Shown: one piece after another, positions 40,432-59,967 of the stretch
Numbering within the stretch: the first letter of the stretch is position 1
Layout of the letters: each line of letters opens with the position of its first letter
DNA from: Dechloromonas sp. Dech2017
GTDB lineage: Bacteria; Pseudomonadota; Gammaproteobacteria; Burkholderiales; Rhodocyclaceae
Assembly (NCBI GenBank): GCA_009469585.1
Contig: SSXW01000008.1
Location: 56,589-120,588, forward strand
Reading direction: 5' to 3'
DNA length: 64,000 nucleotides
The notes under the pieces: generated by a model
Databases searched by the model: none
Seen by the model: the letters and a program-made list of their open reading frames with translations, nothing else
What the model was told of the DNA's origin: nothing
Made by a program: the position numbers and the translations under genes

Positions 40432-40475
40432 AAAAAAGAAGCCGGATTATACCGGCTTCCATGGCAACTGCGCAA
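40432..40475 (-). promoter_or_regulatory. Overlapping terminator and promoter between rpsQ and rplN
   Basis: On the minus strand GAAGCCGG, loop TATAAT, CCGGCTTC (40459 down to 40438), then six T (40437-40432) form a textbook intrinsic terminator. The loop is a perfect -10 hexamer (40451-40446). TTGCGC (40475-40470) lies 18 bp upstream as a -35 candidate. Termination of the S10 transcript and initiation of the spc transcript therefore appear to use the same 44 bp. Confidence 0.7.
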
Positions 40476-40494
40476 GCGCTATTGGGAACAATCT

Positions 40495-40761
40495 TTAAAC
40501 AATGACTGCTTTTTCCAACACGCTCGTTACCGCCCAGGTTTTGGTACGAGACAGCGGACGAGTCTCGACGATCTCGACGAGATCACCGGCCTTTGCCGAA
40601 TTATCCTCGTTATGGGCATGGTACTTTTTGGACCGAACCATAACCTTGCCATACATCGGGTGCTTAACTTTGCGCTCGACGAGAACGGTTACGGTCTTTT
40701 CCATTTTGTCGCTGACCACACGGCCAATCAACGTACGTTTGATACTGGTGGACTCACTCAT
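40495..40761 (-). CDS. rpsQ: 30S ribosomal protein S17
   Basis: An 88-residue OB-fold protein ([20 protein letters not shown], then [21 protein letters not shown]). Its start overlaps the rpmC stop (ATGA). It is the last gene of the S10 block, followed directly by the terminator-promoter element. Confidence 0.98.
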   Translation of the reverse strand: MSESTSIKRTLIGRVVSDKMEKTVTVLVERKVKHPMYGKVMVRSKKYHAHNEDNSAKAGDLVEIVETRPLSRTKTWAVTSVLEKAVIV

Positions 40762-40952
40762 TGCTGCACCGCCTTTTCACGAATAAGCGTGCGAACGCGA
40801 GCGATATCACGACGCACCTTGGACATTTGGCTGGTATTGGACAGCTGTTGCGTAGCAAGCTGCATACGCAGGCCGAATTGCGCCTTCAGCAGATCCAGCA
40901 ACTCCTTATTGAGCTCGTCCACGCTCTTGGTTCTCAGTTCACTAGCTTTCAT
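40758..40952 (-). CDS. rpmC: 50S ribosomal protein L29
   Basis: A 64-residue two-helix protein ([20 protein letters not shown] to [15 protein letters not shown]), located at the nascent-chain exit. It overlaps rpsQ by 4 bp and follows rplP by 2 bp. Confidence 0.98.
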   Translation of the reverse strand: MKASELRTKSVDELNKELLDLLKAQFGLRMQLATQQLSNTSQMSKVRRDIARVRTLIREKAVQQ

Positions 40953-40954
40953 GA

Positions 40955-41368
40955 TTACCCCAGATGACGAGTCACGAAGGTGGTGGAAATTGGCAGCTTT
41001 GCAGCTGCCAAGGCGAACGCTTCGCGCGCCAAGGCCTCGTTCACACCATCCATTTCGTAGAGGACTTTGCCCGGCTGAATCTCGGCAACCCAGTATTCAG
41101 GATTACCCTTACCGTTACCCATCCGAACTTCCGCCGGCTTCTTCGAAATCGGCTTGTCCGGGAAGATACGGATCCAGATACGGCCGCCCCGCTTGATATG
41201 GCGAGTCATGGCACGACGAGCAGCCTCGATCTGGCGCGCGGTTAGGCGACCACGACCAGTCGCCTTGAGACCCCATTCACCGAACGAGACCTTCGTACCG
41301 CGAGTAGCCAAACCTTCATTGCGCCCTTTGTGCTCCTTACGGAACTTGCGACGATTAGGTTGCAACAT
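40955..41368 (-). CDS. rplP: 50S ribosomal protein L16
   Basis: A 137-residue L16 ([20 protein letters not shown], with [23 protein letters not shown]). It organises the A-site region of 23S rRNA. It directly abuts rpsC with no gap between stop and start. Confidence 0.98.
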   Translation of the reverse strand: MLQPNRRKFRKEHKGRNEGLATRGTKVSFGEWGLKATGRGRLTARQIEAARRAMTRHIKRGGRIWIRIFPDKPISKKPAEVRMGNGKGNPEYWVAEIQPGKVLYEMDGVNEALAREAFALAAAKLPISTTFVTRHLG

Positions 41369-42154
41369 TTAGGCACCTGCCTTTCTTACGCTGCGCTTCG
41401 CCGGTGAATCGCCATCAACTTTCTTGACGGTACGAGTACGCGGCTTGTCGCCTTCCGGCTTGCCCGGGACGCGACGCGGCCTACGCTCCTCGGCAACCGG
41501 CTCCTCGGCAACCGGCTGGGCGTTACGATCCAGCATGTCGCCCTTGTATACCCAAACCTTGATGCCGATGATGCCGTAGGTGGTCAGCGCTTCCGAGGTG
41601 GCGTAGTCAATGTCCGCACGCAGGGTATGCAAAGGGACACGTCCTTCGCGATACCATTCGCTTCGCGCAATTTCCGCCCCATTCAGACGACCAGCGCTCA
41701 TGACCTTGATACCCTGCGCGCCAAGGCGCATGGCATTCTGCATTGCGCGCTTCATAGCGCGACGGAACATGATCCGCTTTTCAAGCTGCTGGGCAATCGA
41801 ATCCGCGATCAACTGGGCATCGACCTCGGGCTTGCGAATTTCTTCAATGGACACATGAACCGGAACACCCATGATCCGCTGAAGATCAGTTCTCAGCTGT
41901 TCGATATCCTCGCCCTTTTTGCCAATCACTACGCCTGGACGGGCGGAGTAGATGGTTACACGGGCATTCTTTGCGGGCCGCTCGATAAGGATACGACCGA
42001 CGGAGGCGTGAGCAAGCTTGCGCTTCAGATACTCGCGAACCTTGATGTCCTCGTTCAGCATTCCCGGGAAATCCTTGCTGCTGGCATACCAGCGGGAACC
42101 CCAGTTTTTGGTGACTGCTAGGCGAAAGCCAGTCGGATGAATTTTCTGTCCCAT
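41369..42154 (-). CDS. rpsC: 30S ribosomal protein S3
   Basis: A 261-residue S3. The KH domain ([21 protein letters not shown]) and C-terminal domain (GADGA-type region replaced by [20 protein letters not shown]) are normal up to about residue 213. A charged C-terminal tail of about 45 residues follows, longer than the E. coli protein (233 residues), containing a duplicated PVAEE unit and many Arg, Lys and Pro. Such tails are variable in the family. S3 forms part of the mRNA entry channel. Confidence 0.97.
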   Translation of the reverse strand: MGQKIHPTGFRLAVTKNWGSRWYASSKDFPGMLNEDIKVREYLKRKLAHASVGRILIERPAKNARVTIYSARPGVVIGKKGEDIEQLRTDLQRIMGVPVHVSIEEIRKPEVDAQLIADSIAQQLEKRIMFRRAMKRAMQNAMRLGAQGIKVMSAGRLNGAEIARSEWYREGRVPLHTLRADIDYATSEALTTYGIIGIKVWVYKGDMLDRNAQPVAEEPVAEERRPRRVPGKPEGDKPRTRTVKKVDGDSPAKRSVRKAGA

Positions 42155-42163
42155 GGTTCTTCC

Positions 42164-42493
42164 TTAATTACCAACGGTCAGATAAATATGACAGGTCGGC
42201 TTTACGATCCGATTGCCACGACCTTTGGCTCGAGCAGTGAACCGCTTGAGCACCATACCTTTTTCGACGTAAATCGAACTCACTTTGAGCTCGTCGATAT
42301 CGGCGCCGTCGTTATGCTCTGCGTTAGCAATAGCCGACTCCAAGACCTTCTTGACGATACCGGCGCCCTTCTTGGGGCTGAAAGCCAGGATGTTGAGCGC
42401 CTGACCGACCGGCTTGCCACGCACCAGATCCGCAACAAGACGACCTTTTTGCGCAGAGAGGCGTACGCCTCGCAAACTTGCACGAGTTTCCAT
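42164..42493 (-). CDS. rplV: 50S ribosomal protein L22
   Basis: A 109-residue L22 ([20 protein letters not shown] to [20 protein letters not shown]). Its extended loop lines the exit tunnel and is the site of macrolide-resistance changes; no deletion is visible in it. Confidence 0.98.
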   Translation of the reverse strand: METRASLRGVRLSAQKGRLVADLVRGKPVGQALNILAFSPKKGAGIVKKVLESAIANAEHNDGADIDELKVSSIYVEKGMVLKRFTARAKGRGNRIVKPTCHIYLTVGN

Positions 42494-42502
42494 GTCTGCT
42501 CC

Positions 42503-42778
42503 TTACTTCTTGGCTTTCTTGCCGGCAGTGTGACCCTTGAAGGTACGGGTCAGCGAAAACTCGCCAAGCTTGTGACCAACCATATTCTCGGTAACAAAAA
42601 CCGGAATATGCTGTTTACCGTTGTGCACCGCAATCGTCAGACCGATGAACTCGGGGAGGATCGTCGAACGACGCGACCACGTCTTGATTGGGCGCTTGTC
42701 GTTTGTTGCACGTACTGCCTCGACCTTGTCGATCAGGTACGAATCAACAAACGGGCCCTTTTTTAGAGAACGTCCCAT
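42503..42778 (-). CDS. rpsS: 30S ribosomal protein S19
   Basis: A 91-residue S19 ([20 protein letters not shown], with [20 protein letters not shown]). It works with S13 at the head of the 30S subunit. Between rplB and rplV in the S10 block. Confidence 0.98.
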   Translation of the reverse strand: MGRSLKKGPFVDSYLIDKVEAVRATNDKRPIKTWSRRSTILPEFIGLTIAVHNGKQHIPVFVTENMVGHKLGEFSLTRTFKGHTAGKKAKK

Positions 42779-42788
42779 TTCCTACCCC

Positions 42789-43616
42789 TTAACGCTTATG
42801 ACGGCGCTGAACAATCATGCTGTTCGTGCGCTTATTGCTGCGAGTGCGGTAACCCTTGGTGGGCTGACCCCACGGATTAACAGGCACGCGACCTTCACCG
42901 GTACGACCTTCACCACCGCCGTGCGGGTGATCAACCGGGTTCATTGCCGTACCGCGGACAGTCGGGCGGATACCACGCCAACGCTGAGCACCGGCCTTGC
43001 CGATTTTGCGAAGGTTATTTTCCTCGTTCCCGACTTCGCCAACCGTAGCGCGACACTCGACGTGCACACGGCGCACCTCGCCGGAGCGAAGACGAATCTG
43101 CGCGTACACCCCTTCCCGCGCCAGCAACTGAGCCGACGTACCCGCCGAGCGGGCCAACTGGCCACCCTTGCCTGGCATCATCTCAATACAGCAGATGGTG
43201 GTACCAACGGGAATGTTACGAATCGGCAGCGCATTTCCAGACTTGATCGGAGCTTCGGAGCCGCTCATCAACTGCTGCCCGACAACCATCCCCTTGTTGG
43301 CGATGATGTAGCGACGCTCACCATCTGCATAACAAACCAGAGCAATGTTTGCAGTCCGGTTTGGGTCGTACTCAAGGCGCTCGACCTTGGCCGGAATCCC
43401 ATCCTTGGAACGCTTGAAATCGATAACACGATAAGCCTGCTTGTGCCCACCACCCTGGTGGCGCACCGTAACTCGACCACTATTGTTGCGACCAGCGTTC
43501 TTGGACTGGGACTCAACCAATCCGGCGAAAGGCTTACCCTTATGCAGATCAGCGTTAAGAACCTGAACGACGCCACGACGACCCGGGGAGGTCGGCTTAA
43601 CCTTAACCAGTGCCAT
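42789..43616 (-). CDS. rplB: 50S ribosomal protein L2
   Basis: A 275-residue L2, the peptidyl-transferase-centre scaffold protein ([20 protein letters not shown], with the conserved [14 protein letters not shown] holding the essential His). Its start overlaps the rplW stop (TAATG). Confidence 0.98.
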   Translation of the reverse strand: MALVKVKPTSPGRRGVVQVLNADLHKGKPFAGLVESQSKNAGRNNSGRVTVRHQGGGHKQAYRVIDFKRSKDGIPAKVERLEYDPNRTANIALVCYADGERRYIIANKGMVVGQQLMSGSEAPIKSGNALPIRNIPVGTTICCIEMMPGKGGQLARSAGTSAQLLAREGVYAQIRLRSGEVRRVHVECRATVGEVGNEENNLRKIGKAGAQRWRGIRPTVRGTAMNPVDHPHGGGEGRTGEGRVPVNPWGQPTKGYRTRSNKRTNSMIVQRRHKR

Positions 43617-43918
43617 TACGCGTTCCCCCCGTCAACAAAATTAATTTCCTGTCCAGGCTTCAGGCTCACGAAAGCCTTTTTCCAACCCTTGCGACGACCA
43701 GGCACACCCTTGAAGCGCTTGACCTTGCCTTTTACGTTAGCAACCTGAACCGCATCGACCTCAACCTTGAACAACAATTCGACAGCAGCCTTAATTTCCG
43801 GCTTGGTCGCATCGGGCGCAACACGGAAGATAACTTGCTCGTACTTATCGGCAACGTAGGTAGCCTTTTCGGAGATTTGCGGTGCCAACAGCACCTGCAT
43901 CAAACGTTCCTGGTTCAT
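43616..43918 (-). CDS. rplW: 50S ribosomal protein L23
   Basis: A 101-residue L23 ([20 protein letters not shown] to [20 protein letters not shown]), the docking site of trigger factor and SRP at the exit tunnel. I chose the ATG at 43918 because it overlaps the rplD stop (ATGA); an in-frame GTG two codons upstream is less likely. Confidence 0.97.
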   Translation of the reverse strand: MNQERLMQVLLAPQISEKATYVADKYEQVIFRVAPDATKPEIKAAVELLFKVEVDAVQVANVKGKVKRFKGVPGRRKGWKKAFVSLKPGQEINFVDGGNA

Positions 43919-44538
43919 CCCCACATCTCCTCGAACTTGGCCACGGCGTTCTTGGTGACCAGCACCTTGGCGAAGCGGACCAGCGAAACCGGATCAGCCT
44001 CCTGGGCTTCGAGCACCAGAACATTGGGCAGGTTGCGCGACGACAGATAGAGGTTTTCATTCAGTTCGTCGGTGATGACCAGCAGGTTGCCGTCGAGACC
44101 CATGCCCTTCAGCTTCGCGGAGAAAAGCTTGGTCTTCGGTGCGTCGACCGCGATATCGTCGATGACGATTAGGCGATCCTGACGGGCCAACTCGGAGAGG
44201 ATCGCAGCCATGCCGGCGCGGAACATCTTCTTGTTAACCTTCTGGGTGTAGTTTTGCTCGGGCGAATTCGGGAAGATCCGGCCGCCCCCACGCCACAGCG
44301 GGGAACCGTTGGAGCCCGAACGGGCACGACCGGTACCCTTCTGGCGCCACGGCTTGGTGGTGGTGTGACGGACCTCGGAGCGATCCTTTTGCTTGCTGTC
44401 GCCAGAGCGCGCGTTTGCCTGATAGGCAACGACGATCTGGTGCACCAGCGCCTCATTGAATTCACGACCGAACAGCACGTCGGAAGCCTGCAGTTTCGCA
44501 GCCTCCTGACCTTGTTCGTTGATAACCTTCAGTTCCAT
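43915..44538 (-). CDS. rplD: 50S ribosomal protein L4
   Basis: A 207-residue L4 with the tunnel loop ([20 protein letters not shown]) intact. In E. coli L4 also represses the S10 operon by transcription attenuation in its leader; here the nearest comparable leader would be before rplC. Overlaps rplW by 4 bp. Confidence 0.98.
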   Translation of the reverse strand: MELKVINEQGQEAAKLQASDVLFGREFNEALVHQIVVAYQANARSGDSKQKDRSEVRHTTTKPWRQKGTGRARSGSNGSPLWRGGGRIFPNSPEQNYTQKVNKKMFRAGMAAILSELARQDRLIVIDDIAVDAPKTKLFSAKLKGMGLDGNLLVITDELNENLYLSSRNLPNVLVLEAQEADPVSLVRFAKVLVTKNAVAKFEEMWG

Positions 44539-44547
44539 GTCGCCCCC

Positions 44548-45186
44548 TTAACCCTTGACCGCCGGACGCACGACTACGTCGGAACCCTTGGCACCCGGAA
44601 CAGCACCCTTGACGAGCAGCAACTGACGCTCAGCATCGACGCGAACGATCGTCAAGCCCTGCGTGGTGGCCTGCACATCACCCAAGTGGCCCGCCATGCG
44701 CTTACCCGGGAACACACGGCCCGGATCCTGCGCCATACCAATCGAACCCGGCGCATTGTGCGACACCGAATTACCATGGGAAGCACGGTTGGAACTGAAG
44801 TTGTGGCGCTTGATACCGCCCTGAAAGCCCTTACCGATAGAGGTGCCACTTACGTCAACCTTCTGCCCTTCGGCAAAGATCGTAACGGCAACCTGATCAC
44901 CTGCCTTGAACGAGGCAAGCTGATCAGCATCGATCTGGAATTCCTTGAGCACATGCCCGGCTTCCACTCCCGCCTTGGCCAGATGGCCGGCCAGGGGCTT
45001 GGAAACACGCGAGGCACGGCGCTGGCCGAATGCGACCTGAATGGCTGCGTAGCCATCGATCTCCGGCGTTTTTACTTGGGTCACGCGGTTATTGGACACA
45101 TCAAGCACAGTTACCGGAATGGATGCACCATCCTCGGCAAAAATGCGAGTCATGCCAACCTTGCGACCAACAAGGCCTAGACTCAT
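44548..45186 (-). CDS. rplC: 50S ribosomal protein L3
   Basis: A 212-residue L3 ([20 protein letters not shown], with the loop around [20 protein letters not shown]). The Gln in the MAQDPG segment is the usual methylation site. It has a 110-bp leader beginning with a terminator-promoter element after rpsJ. Confidence 0.98.
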   Translation of the reverse strand: MSLGLVGRKVGMTRIFAEDGASIPVTVLDVSNNRVTQVKTPEIDGYAAIQVAFGQRRASRVSKPLAGHLAKAGVEAGHVLKEFQIDADQLASFKAGDQVAVTIFAEGQKVDVSGTSIGKGFQGGIKRHNFSSNRASHGNSVSHNAPGSIGMAQDPGRVFPGKRMAGHLGDVQATTQGLTIVRVDAERQLLLVKGAVPGAKGSDVVVRPAVKG

Positions 45187-45264
45187 GGTTATTCTCCTCA
45201 TCGCCGGCTGCGATTGGCCGGTCGATGTAAAACAACAATCGGGCAACCGTCACCGGCCACCCCC

Positions 45265-45305
45265 GAAAACTGCGGATTATACCCGCAGGAACACTTTTAT
45301 TGCAA
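45265..45305 (-). promoter_or_regulatory. Overlapping terminator and promoter between rpsJ and rplC
   Basis: On the minus strand CTGCGG, loop GTATAAT, CCGCAG (45288 down to 45270), followed by TTTTC, form a terminator-like hairpin. TATAAT (45281-45276) in the loop is preceded by TTGCAA (45305-45300, overlapping the rpsJ end) with an 18-bp spacer. The same GGTATAATCCG core recurs at the rpsQ/rplN junction. This likely lets rplC onward be transcribed independently of str-operon read-through. Confidence 0.65.
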
Positions 45306-45608
45306 CTTGATTTCGACGTCGACGCCAGCCGGCAGATCGAGCTTCATCAGGGCATCCACCGTCTTGTCGGTCGGATCAACGATATCCATCAGGCGCAGAT
45401 GGGTACGGATCTCGAGCTGGTCGCGGGAAGCCTTGTTCACGTGCGGCGAACGCAGGATGTCGAAACGCTGCTTGCGGGTCGGCAGCGGCACAGGGCCGCA
45501 GACAACAGCACCGGTACGCTTGGCAGTTTCAACGATTTCCTGAGCCGATTGATCAATCAAACGGTAGTCAAAGGCCTTCAGACGGATGCGGATTTTTTGG
45601 CTTTGCAT
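45297..45608 (-). CDS. rpsJ: 30S ribosomal protein S10
   Basis: A 103-residue S10 ([20 protein letters not shown] to [12 protein letters not shown]). It also binds NusG and NusB in transcription-translation coupling and antitermination. Here it follows tufA rather than heading the S10 block alone, the normal beta arrangement. Confidence 0.98.
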   Translation of the reverse strand: MQSQKIRIRLKAFDYRLIDQSAQEIVETAKRTGAVVCGPVPLPTRKQRFDILRSPHVNKASRDQLEIRTHLRLMDIVDPTDKTVDALMKLDLPAGVDVEIKLQ

Positions 45609-45630
45609 TTTTGGCTTCCAAAAGAGCGAT

Positions 45631-45650
45631 GGGGCGGCGCTTACCGCCCC
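45631..45650. other. Hairpin between tufA and rpsJ
   Basis: GGGGCGG and CCGCCCC enclose CGCTTA (7-bp stem). On the minus strand it is followed by ATCGCTCTTTT, a weak terminator or processing signal inside the str operon. Plus-strand reading gives TTTTT directly after the stem, but no plus-strand gene ends here. Confidence 0.45.
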
Positions 45651-45668
45651 GTTTTTGAAAAGAACGAA

Positions 45669-46859
<1,191 letters not shown>

Positions 46860-46874
46860 TATCGGTTCTCCTGA

Positions 46875-48968
46875 TTACTTCTTGTTGATTACAGCGTCAG
46901 CGACGTTCTTCGGCGCTTCCGTGTAGTGCTTGAATTCCATCGAGTAGGTTGCGCGACCTTGCGACAGGGAGCGCAGCGAGGTGGCGTAGCCAAACATTTC
47001 GGACAGCGGCACTTCAGCTTTGACAACCTTGATCCCACCAGCCTGGTCTTCCATACCCTGAACGATGCCACGGCGGGAGGACAGGTCGCCCATCACGTTA
47101 CCCATGTAGTCTTCCGGGGTCTCGACTTCAACGGCCATCATCGGCTCGAGCAGCGTCGGGCTGGCCTTCTTCACGCCTTCCTTGAAAGCCATGGACGCAG
47201 CCATACGGAACGCGTTTTCATTCGAGTCAACGTCGTGGTAGGAACCATCGAACAGCGTAAACTTGATATCCACAACCGGGAAGCCGGCCAGCACGCCGCT
47301 GGTGATGGCATCCTGCAGGCCCTTGTCGACCGCCGGAATGAATTCGCGCGGCACGACACCGCCCTTGATGGCATCGACGAAGGTGTAGCCAGCCCCCGGC
47401 TCGTTCGGCTCAATCTTGAGCCAGACATGACCGAACTGACCGCGACCACCGGACTGCTTGACGAACTTGCCTTCCTGTTCGACAGCTTTCTTGATGCATT
47501 CGCGGTAGGCAACCTGCGGAGCGCCAACAGCAGCTTCGACGTTGAATTCACGACGCATGCGATCGACAATGATGTCGAGGTGCAGTTCGCCCATGCCGGA
47601 GATGATGGTCTGGCCGGACTCTTCGTCGGTGCGGACGCGGAAGGACGGATCTTCGGCAGCCAGACGGCCCAGCGCGATACCCATCTTTTCCTGGTCGGCC
47701 TTGGTTTTCGGCTCGACGGCAACGTGAATAACCGGATCCGGGAAGACCATGCGCTCGAGGATAATCGGCGCATCCGGGTCGCACAGGGTTTCACCGGTGG
47801 TGACGTCCTTCATGCCGACGCAAGCGGCGATGTCGCCAGCCAGAACCTCCTTGATTTCTTCGCGGTTGTTGGCGTGCATTTGCAGAATGCGGCCGACACG
47901 CTCCTTCTTGCCCTTGACCGAGTTGTACACGGTGGCGCCGGAAGCCAGCACACCCGAATAAACGCGGATGAAGGTCAGCTGACCGACGAACGGGTCGGTC
48001 ATCAGCTTGAAGGCCAGGGCCGAGAACTTCTCGGCATCGTCAGCCTTGCGCGAAATCTCGTTGTCACGCTCGTCGACACCACCAACCGGCGGAATATCGA
48101 CCGGCGACGGCAGCAGCTCAACGACGGCGTCCAGCATGCGCTGCACACCCTTGTTCTTGAACGCGGTACCACACAGCATCGGCTGGATTTCGCAAGCCAG
48201 GGTGCGCAGACGAAGACCTTCCACGATCTTGGCTTCGGACAACTCGCCATTTTCAAGATATTCATTCATCAGGTCTTCGGAAGCTTCGGCAGCCGCCTCA
48301 ACCATCTGTTCGCGCCAGGTCTGTGCGGACTCGAGCAAGTCGGCCGGCACGTCCTTGTATTCGAACTTCATACCCTGGGAAGCTTCGTCCCAAATGATCG
48401 CCTTCATCTTCAGCAGATCGACGACACCAGAGAAGTTATCTTCGGCCCCGATGGGAATGACAATAGGCACAGGATTAGCCTTCAGGCGCGTCTTCATCAT
48501 ATCGACGACCTTGAAGAAATTGGCACCGGAACGGTCCATCTTGTTCACGAAGGCCAGGCGCGGCACCTTGTACTTGGTAGCCTGACGCCACACCGTCTCG
48601 GACTGCGGCTGAACGCCACCGACCGCACAGTAAACCATGCAGGCACCATCGAGCACGCGCATCGAGCGCTCAACTTCGATCGTAAAATCGACGTGCCCCG
48701 GGGTGTCGATAATGTTGAAACGATGCTCAGGGAAGGAGCTGTCCATGCCCTTCCAGAAGCAGGTCGTTGCTGCGGAGGTGATGGTGATACCACGCTCCTG
48801 CTCCTGCTCCATCCAGTCCATGGTAGCGGCGCCGTCATGCACTTCACCGATCTTGTGGTTAACACCGGTGTAGTACAGGATGCGCTCGGTGACGGTCGTC
48901 TTGCCGGCATCAATGTGGGCGCTGATACCGATATTGCGGTAGCGCTCGATAGGTGTTTTACGTGCCAC
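46875..48968 (-). CDS. fusA: Elongation factor G
   Basis: A 697-residue translocase GTPase ([23 protein letters not shown] at the start; G motifs DTPGHVDF and NKMD). Domain IV near the C-terminus ([20 protein letters not shown]) is intact. The length is normal. It lies between rpsG (18 bp) and tufA (15 bp). The plus-strand reading frame of 685 codons over it is a shadow. Confidence 0.99.
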   Translation of the reverse strand: MARKTPIERYRNIGISAHIDAGKTTVTERILYYTGVNHKIGEVHDGAATMDWMEQEQERGITITSAATTCFWKGMDSSFPEHRFNIIDTPGHVDFTIEVERSMRVLDGACMVYCAVGGVQPQSETVWRQATKYKVPRLAFVNKMDRSGANFFKVVDMMKTRLKANPVPIVIPIGAEDNFSGVVDLLKMKAIIWDEASQGMKFEYKDVPADLLESAQTWREQMVEAAAEASEDLMNEYLENGELSEAKIVEGLRLRTLACEIQPMLCGTAFKNKGVQRMLDAVVELLPSPVDIPPVGGVDERDNEISRKADDAEKFSALAFKLMTDPFVGQLTFIRVYSGVLASGATVYNSVKGKKERVGRILQMHANNREEIKEVLAGDIAACVGMKDVTTGETLCDPDAPIILERMVFPDPVIHVAVEPKTKADQEKMGIALGRLAAEDPSFRVRTDEESGQTIISGMGELHLDIIVDRMRREFNVEAAVGAPQVAYRECIKKAVEQEGKFVKQSGGRGQFGHVWLKIEPNEPGAGYTFVDAIKGGVVPREFIPAVDKGLQDAITSGVLAGFPVVDIKFTLFDGSYHDVDSNENAFRMAASMAFKEGVKKASPTLLEPMMAVEVETPEDYMGNVMGDLSSRRGIVQGMEDQAGGIKVVKAEVPLSEMFGYATSLRSLSQGRATYSMEFKHYTEAPKNVADAVINKK

Positions 48969-48986
48969 GTTAAAGCCCTTTGAAAA

Positions 48987-49457
48987 TTAGAAGCGGAAGT
49001 GAGCGAACGCCTTGTTGGCGTCTGCCATGCGATGCACTTCGTCACGCTTCTTGACAGCGCCGCCACGGTTTTCAGCAGCCTCCAGCATTTCAGCAGCAAG
49101 ACGCTGGCCCATGGACTTTTCCGAGCGCTTGCGGGCAAATTCACGCAACCAGCGCATGGCCAGCGCAGCACGCCGGGCCGGACGAACTTCGACGGGCACC
49201 TGGTAGTTGGCACCACCAACGCGGCGCGACTTTACTTCCACCATCGGCTTGACGTTAGCCATGGCAGAACCAAAAACCTCCAGCGGATCCTTGCCCGACT
49301 TGGTGGTGATGATGTCGAAGGCGCCATAGACGATACGCTCGGCAACCGACTTTTTACCGCTCTGCATGACGGCATTGATGAACTTGGAAACTTCGACGCT
49401 ACCGAACTTCGGGTCCGGAAGAATGTCACGCTTGGGTACTTCACGACGACGGGGCAT
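48987..49457 (-). CDS. rpsG: 30S ribosomal protein S7
   Basis: A 156-residue S7 ([20 protein letters not shown] to [18 protein letters not shown]), the primary assembly protein of the 30S head. In E. coli S7 represses the str operon by binding between rpsL and rpsG; the corresponding spacer here is 109 bp and rich in inverted G/C arms, but I did not define a specific fold. Confidence 0.98.
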   Translation of the reverse strand: MPRRREVPKRDILPDPKFGSVEVSKFINAVMQSGKKSVAERIVYGAFDIITTKSGKDPLEVFGSAMANVKPMVEVKSRRVGGANYQVPVEVRPARRAALAMRWLREFARKRSEKSMGQRLAAEMLEAAENRGGAVKKRDEVHRMADANKAFAHFRF

Positions 49458-49566
49458 ACTAACCTCTCTTTGATCACTATTCAGTTGAAAAGCCGGGCTA
49501 GGGTTTTACCCTCCCGGCCTCTCCCGACCGCCCAAGAGGACGGCCACTTACTTAAGCCACCTTAAA

Positions 49567-49944
49567 TCAGGCAGCCTTCGGACGCTTGGCCCCGTACTTC
49601 GAACGGGCCTGCTTACGATCCTTGACGCCCTGGGTATCCAGGGAGCCACGCACGGTGTGGTAACGCACACCAGGCAAATCCTTGACACGACCACCGCGAA
49701 TCAGGACCACGGAGTGCTCCTGCAGGTTGTGGCCTTCACCGCCGATGTACGAAATGACTTCGAAGCCGTTCGTCAGACGAACCTTGCAAACCTTACGCAG
49801 AGCGGAGTTCGGCTTTTTCGGGGTGGTGGTATACACGCGGGTGCAAACGCCACGCTTCTGCGGGCACTTTTCCAGAGCAGGCACCTTGCTCTTGGCCTTT
49901 TCGGCTACGCGCGGCTTGCGCACGAGCTGGTTGATGGTCGGCAT
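49567..49944 (-). CDS. rpsL: 30S ribosomal protein S12
   Basis: A 125-residue S12 of the decoding centre ([20 protein letters not shown]). Lys43 ([10 protein letters not shown]) and Lys88 ([13 protein letters not shown]) are both Lys, the streptomycin-sensitive state. First gene of the str operon, 159 bp after rpoC. Confidence 0.98.
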   Translation of the reverse strand: MPTINQLVRKPRVAEKAKSKVPALEKCPQKRGVCTRVYTTTPKKPNSALRKVCKVRLTNGFEVISYIGGEGHNLQEHSVVLIRGGRVKDLPGVRYHTVRGSLDTQGVKDRKQARSKYGAKRPKAA

Positions 49945-50040
49945 ATCAAACTTCCTTCAACAGCCGGGCACCGAAAAGCGGTGCGCGACGGCAATTTTGT
50001 TATCCATAGCAGAGACAATGATTAGCCTCTGCCGACAAAG

Positions 50041-50092
50041 ACCATAGATTTTATGGTTGATCAACCCCCATGTCAACGAGACACGGGGGTTG
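50041..50092 (-). terminator. Terminator region after rpoC
   Basis: In the minus-strand RNA CAACCCCCGTGTC and GACATGGGGGTTG form a 13-bp stem with one G-U pair and a TCGTT loop (50092 down to 50062). A second small hairpin, ACCATA and TATGGT (50057-50041), follows and ends in CTTTG. The stem pairs fully only as minus-strand RNA. It separates the rpoBC transcript from the str operon, probably incompletely. Confidence 0.6.
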
Positions 50093-50103
50093 CTACTGCT
50101 TTA

Positions 50104-54312
<4,209 letters not shown>

Positions 54313-54334
54313 CGTTTAACTCCTAAGCCCTGAA

Positions 54335-58615
<4,281 letters not shown>

Positions 58616-58661
58616 GGTAACTCCGTGAAGGTGGAATCAAACGTTAAGCCCGGGGAAAACA

Positions 58662-58722
58662 GGCAAACGCAAACAAGCTCCCATCGCCACTCTCGGGATG
58701 GAAAGCCTTGTTTGCGTTTGCC
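58662..58722 (-). other. Long stem in the rplL-rpoB spacer, probable RNase III site
   Basis: GGCAAACGCAAACAAG (58662-58677) and CTTGTTTGCGTTTGCC (58707-58722) form a perfect 16-bp stem with a 29-base loop. In E. coli an RNase III processing site lies in the same spacer; this stem is long enough to be a substrate. The loop contains CCATC and GATGG, which could add an inner helix. Confidence 0.6.
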
Positions 58723-58787
58723 AGCTGGCTGACTGCTATTCAAGATATCGATAGGCCTGGCTGAAACCTGATGTACAAAGCACAAAA

Positions 58788-58814
58788 GGGCTGGCAGCAA
58801 TTTGCCGCCAGCCC
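58788..58814 (-). terminator. Attenuator between rplL and rpoB
   Basis: Minus-strand GGGCTGGC and GCCAGCCC arms (58814 down to 58788), with further pairing inside (GGCAA and TTGC, one mismatch), are followed by TTTTGTGCTTTG. This is a partial terminator in the place where E. coli has its rplL-rpoB attenuator, which lowers rpoBC output relative to L7/L12. Confidence 0.75.
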
Positions 58815-58829
58815 AGCATCCAAATCGAA

Positions 58830-59204
58830 TTACTTGATTTCGACCTTGGCGCCAGCGTCTTCCAGTTGCTTCTTGAGGGCCTCGGCATCAGCCTTGGCGA
58901 TGCCTTCCTTGACCGGCTTCGGAGCACCGTCGACCAGATCCTTGGCTTCCTTGAGGCCCAGACCGGTAACGGCACGCACGACCTTAATGACTTCAACCTT
59001 CTTGTCGCCGGCGCCAGTCAGGACAACGGTGAACTCGGTCTGCTCTTCGGCAGCGGCGGCACCAGCGCCACCGGCCGGACCGGCAACGGCGACGGCAGCG
59101 GCGGAAACGCCAAACTTCTCTTCGAATGCCTTGACCAGGTCATTCAATTCCATAACGGTCAGGGAGCCGACGGCTTCCAGGATGTCTTCTTTGCTAATTG
59201 CCAT
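58830..59204 (-). CDS. rplL: 50S ribosomal protein L7/L12
   Basis: A 124-residue stalk protein. N-terminal dimerisation domain ([20 protein letters not shown]), Ala/Gly hinge (about 35-55) and C-terminal factor-binding domain (57-124, [20 protein letters not shown] to [18 protein letters not shown]). Several copies bind each L10 and recruit translational GTPases. The C-terminal domain is the reference for the rpoB insert. Confidence 0.98.
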   Translation of the reverse strand: MAISKEDILEAVGSLTVMELNDLVKAFEEKFGVSAAAVAVAGPAGGAGAAAAEEQTEFTVVLTGAGDKKVEVIKVVRAVTGLGLKEAKDLVDGAPKPVKEGIAKADAEALKKQLEDAGAKVEIK

Positions 59205-59242
59205 TTCAAATAACTCCTAATTCAGTTCGTAAGCGGTACGGA

Positions 59243-59740
59243 TCAAGCGGCGGTCTCTTCGCGCTGCTTGGCCAGGGCATCCAGGGCACGGGCGAAGCCG
59301 GCAACCGGAGCTTGCATGACGTACAGCAGCTTGGAGAGCAACTCTTCGCGGCTCGGGACGGAGGCAAGCGCCTGCACACCGGCTTTGTCGAGGACCTTGC
59401 CGGCATAGGAGCCAGCCTTGAGAACCAGTTTGTCGTTGGACTTGGCGAAGTCGTTCAAGACCTTCGCGGCAGCCACGGGGTCGGCGGAGATGCTGTAGAT
59501 CAGCGGACCGACCATTTGATCAGCCAGGCCGGCAAAGGGAGTGCCGTCCACCGCGCGACGCACCAGGGTGTTCTTCAGCACACGCAGATAAACACCGGAC
59601 TCGCGAGCCTTCTTGCGCAACACCGTGAGGTCGCCGACCTCAATGCCACGATATTCGGCAATCGCGATCGTCTCGGCGTTGGCTACTTGGGCCGACACCT
59701 CAGCTACGACAGCTTTTTTGTCATTCAGATTGAGACCCAC
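59243..59740 (-). CDS. rplJ: 50S ribosomal protein L10
   Basis: A 165-residue L10 ([20 protein letters not shown]), the base of the L7/L12 stalk with a C-terminal helix binding L12 dimers ([18 protein letters not shown]). In E. coli the L10-L12 complex represses translation by binding the leader upstream. The gap to rplL is 38 bp. Confidence 0.97.
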   Translation of the reverse strand: MGLNLNDKKAVVAEVSAQVANAETIAIAEYRGIEVGDLTVLRKKARESGVYLRVLKNTLVRRAVDGTPFAGLADQMVGPLIYSISADPVAAAKVLNDFAKSNDKLVLKAGSYAGKVLDKAGVQALASVPSREELLSKLLYVMQAPVAGFARALDALAKQREETAA

Positions 59741-59967
59741 AGGTCTTTCCTCCTTTCAAGTCATAACGCGATGGAGACATTCCATCGCACCTACGGCGAC
59801 CTGAACCAGAAGCCATGCCAACCAAATTACCGGAAGACAGAAAATCTTGTTCTGGGACACCGTCTGCGCAGGGTGCTTTCGCGATTAAGCCCCGTCGCCG
59901 GGGCGCCTGCGGTCTTTGACGATCCGCCGGCAGTCGCCGAAGCGACCACCAACGGCCCAAAGTTCTA
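59741..59967 (-). promoter_or_regulatory. rplJ leader, probable L10 autoregulatory region
   Basis: This 227-bp spacer between rplA and rplJ holds no gene. It has the size and place of the L10-leader regulatory RNA. On the plus strand GCCCCGTCGCCGGGGC (59889-59904) is one strong hairpin, and the rplJ ribosome-binding site AAGGAGG lies close to the start codon. The precise L10-binding bulge was not identified by eye. Confidence 0.6.

Noticed and set aside
46926..48983. A plus-strand open frame of 685 codons over fusA
   Set aside because: Shadow of the conserved fusA gene, for the same codon-bias reason.
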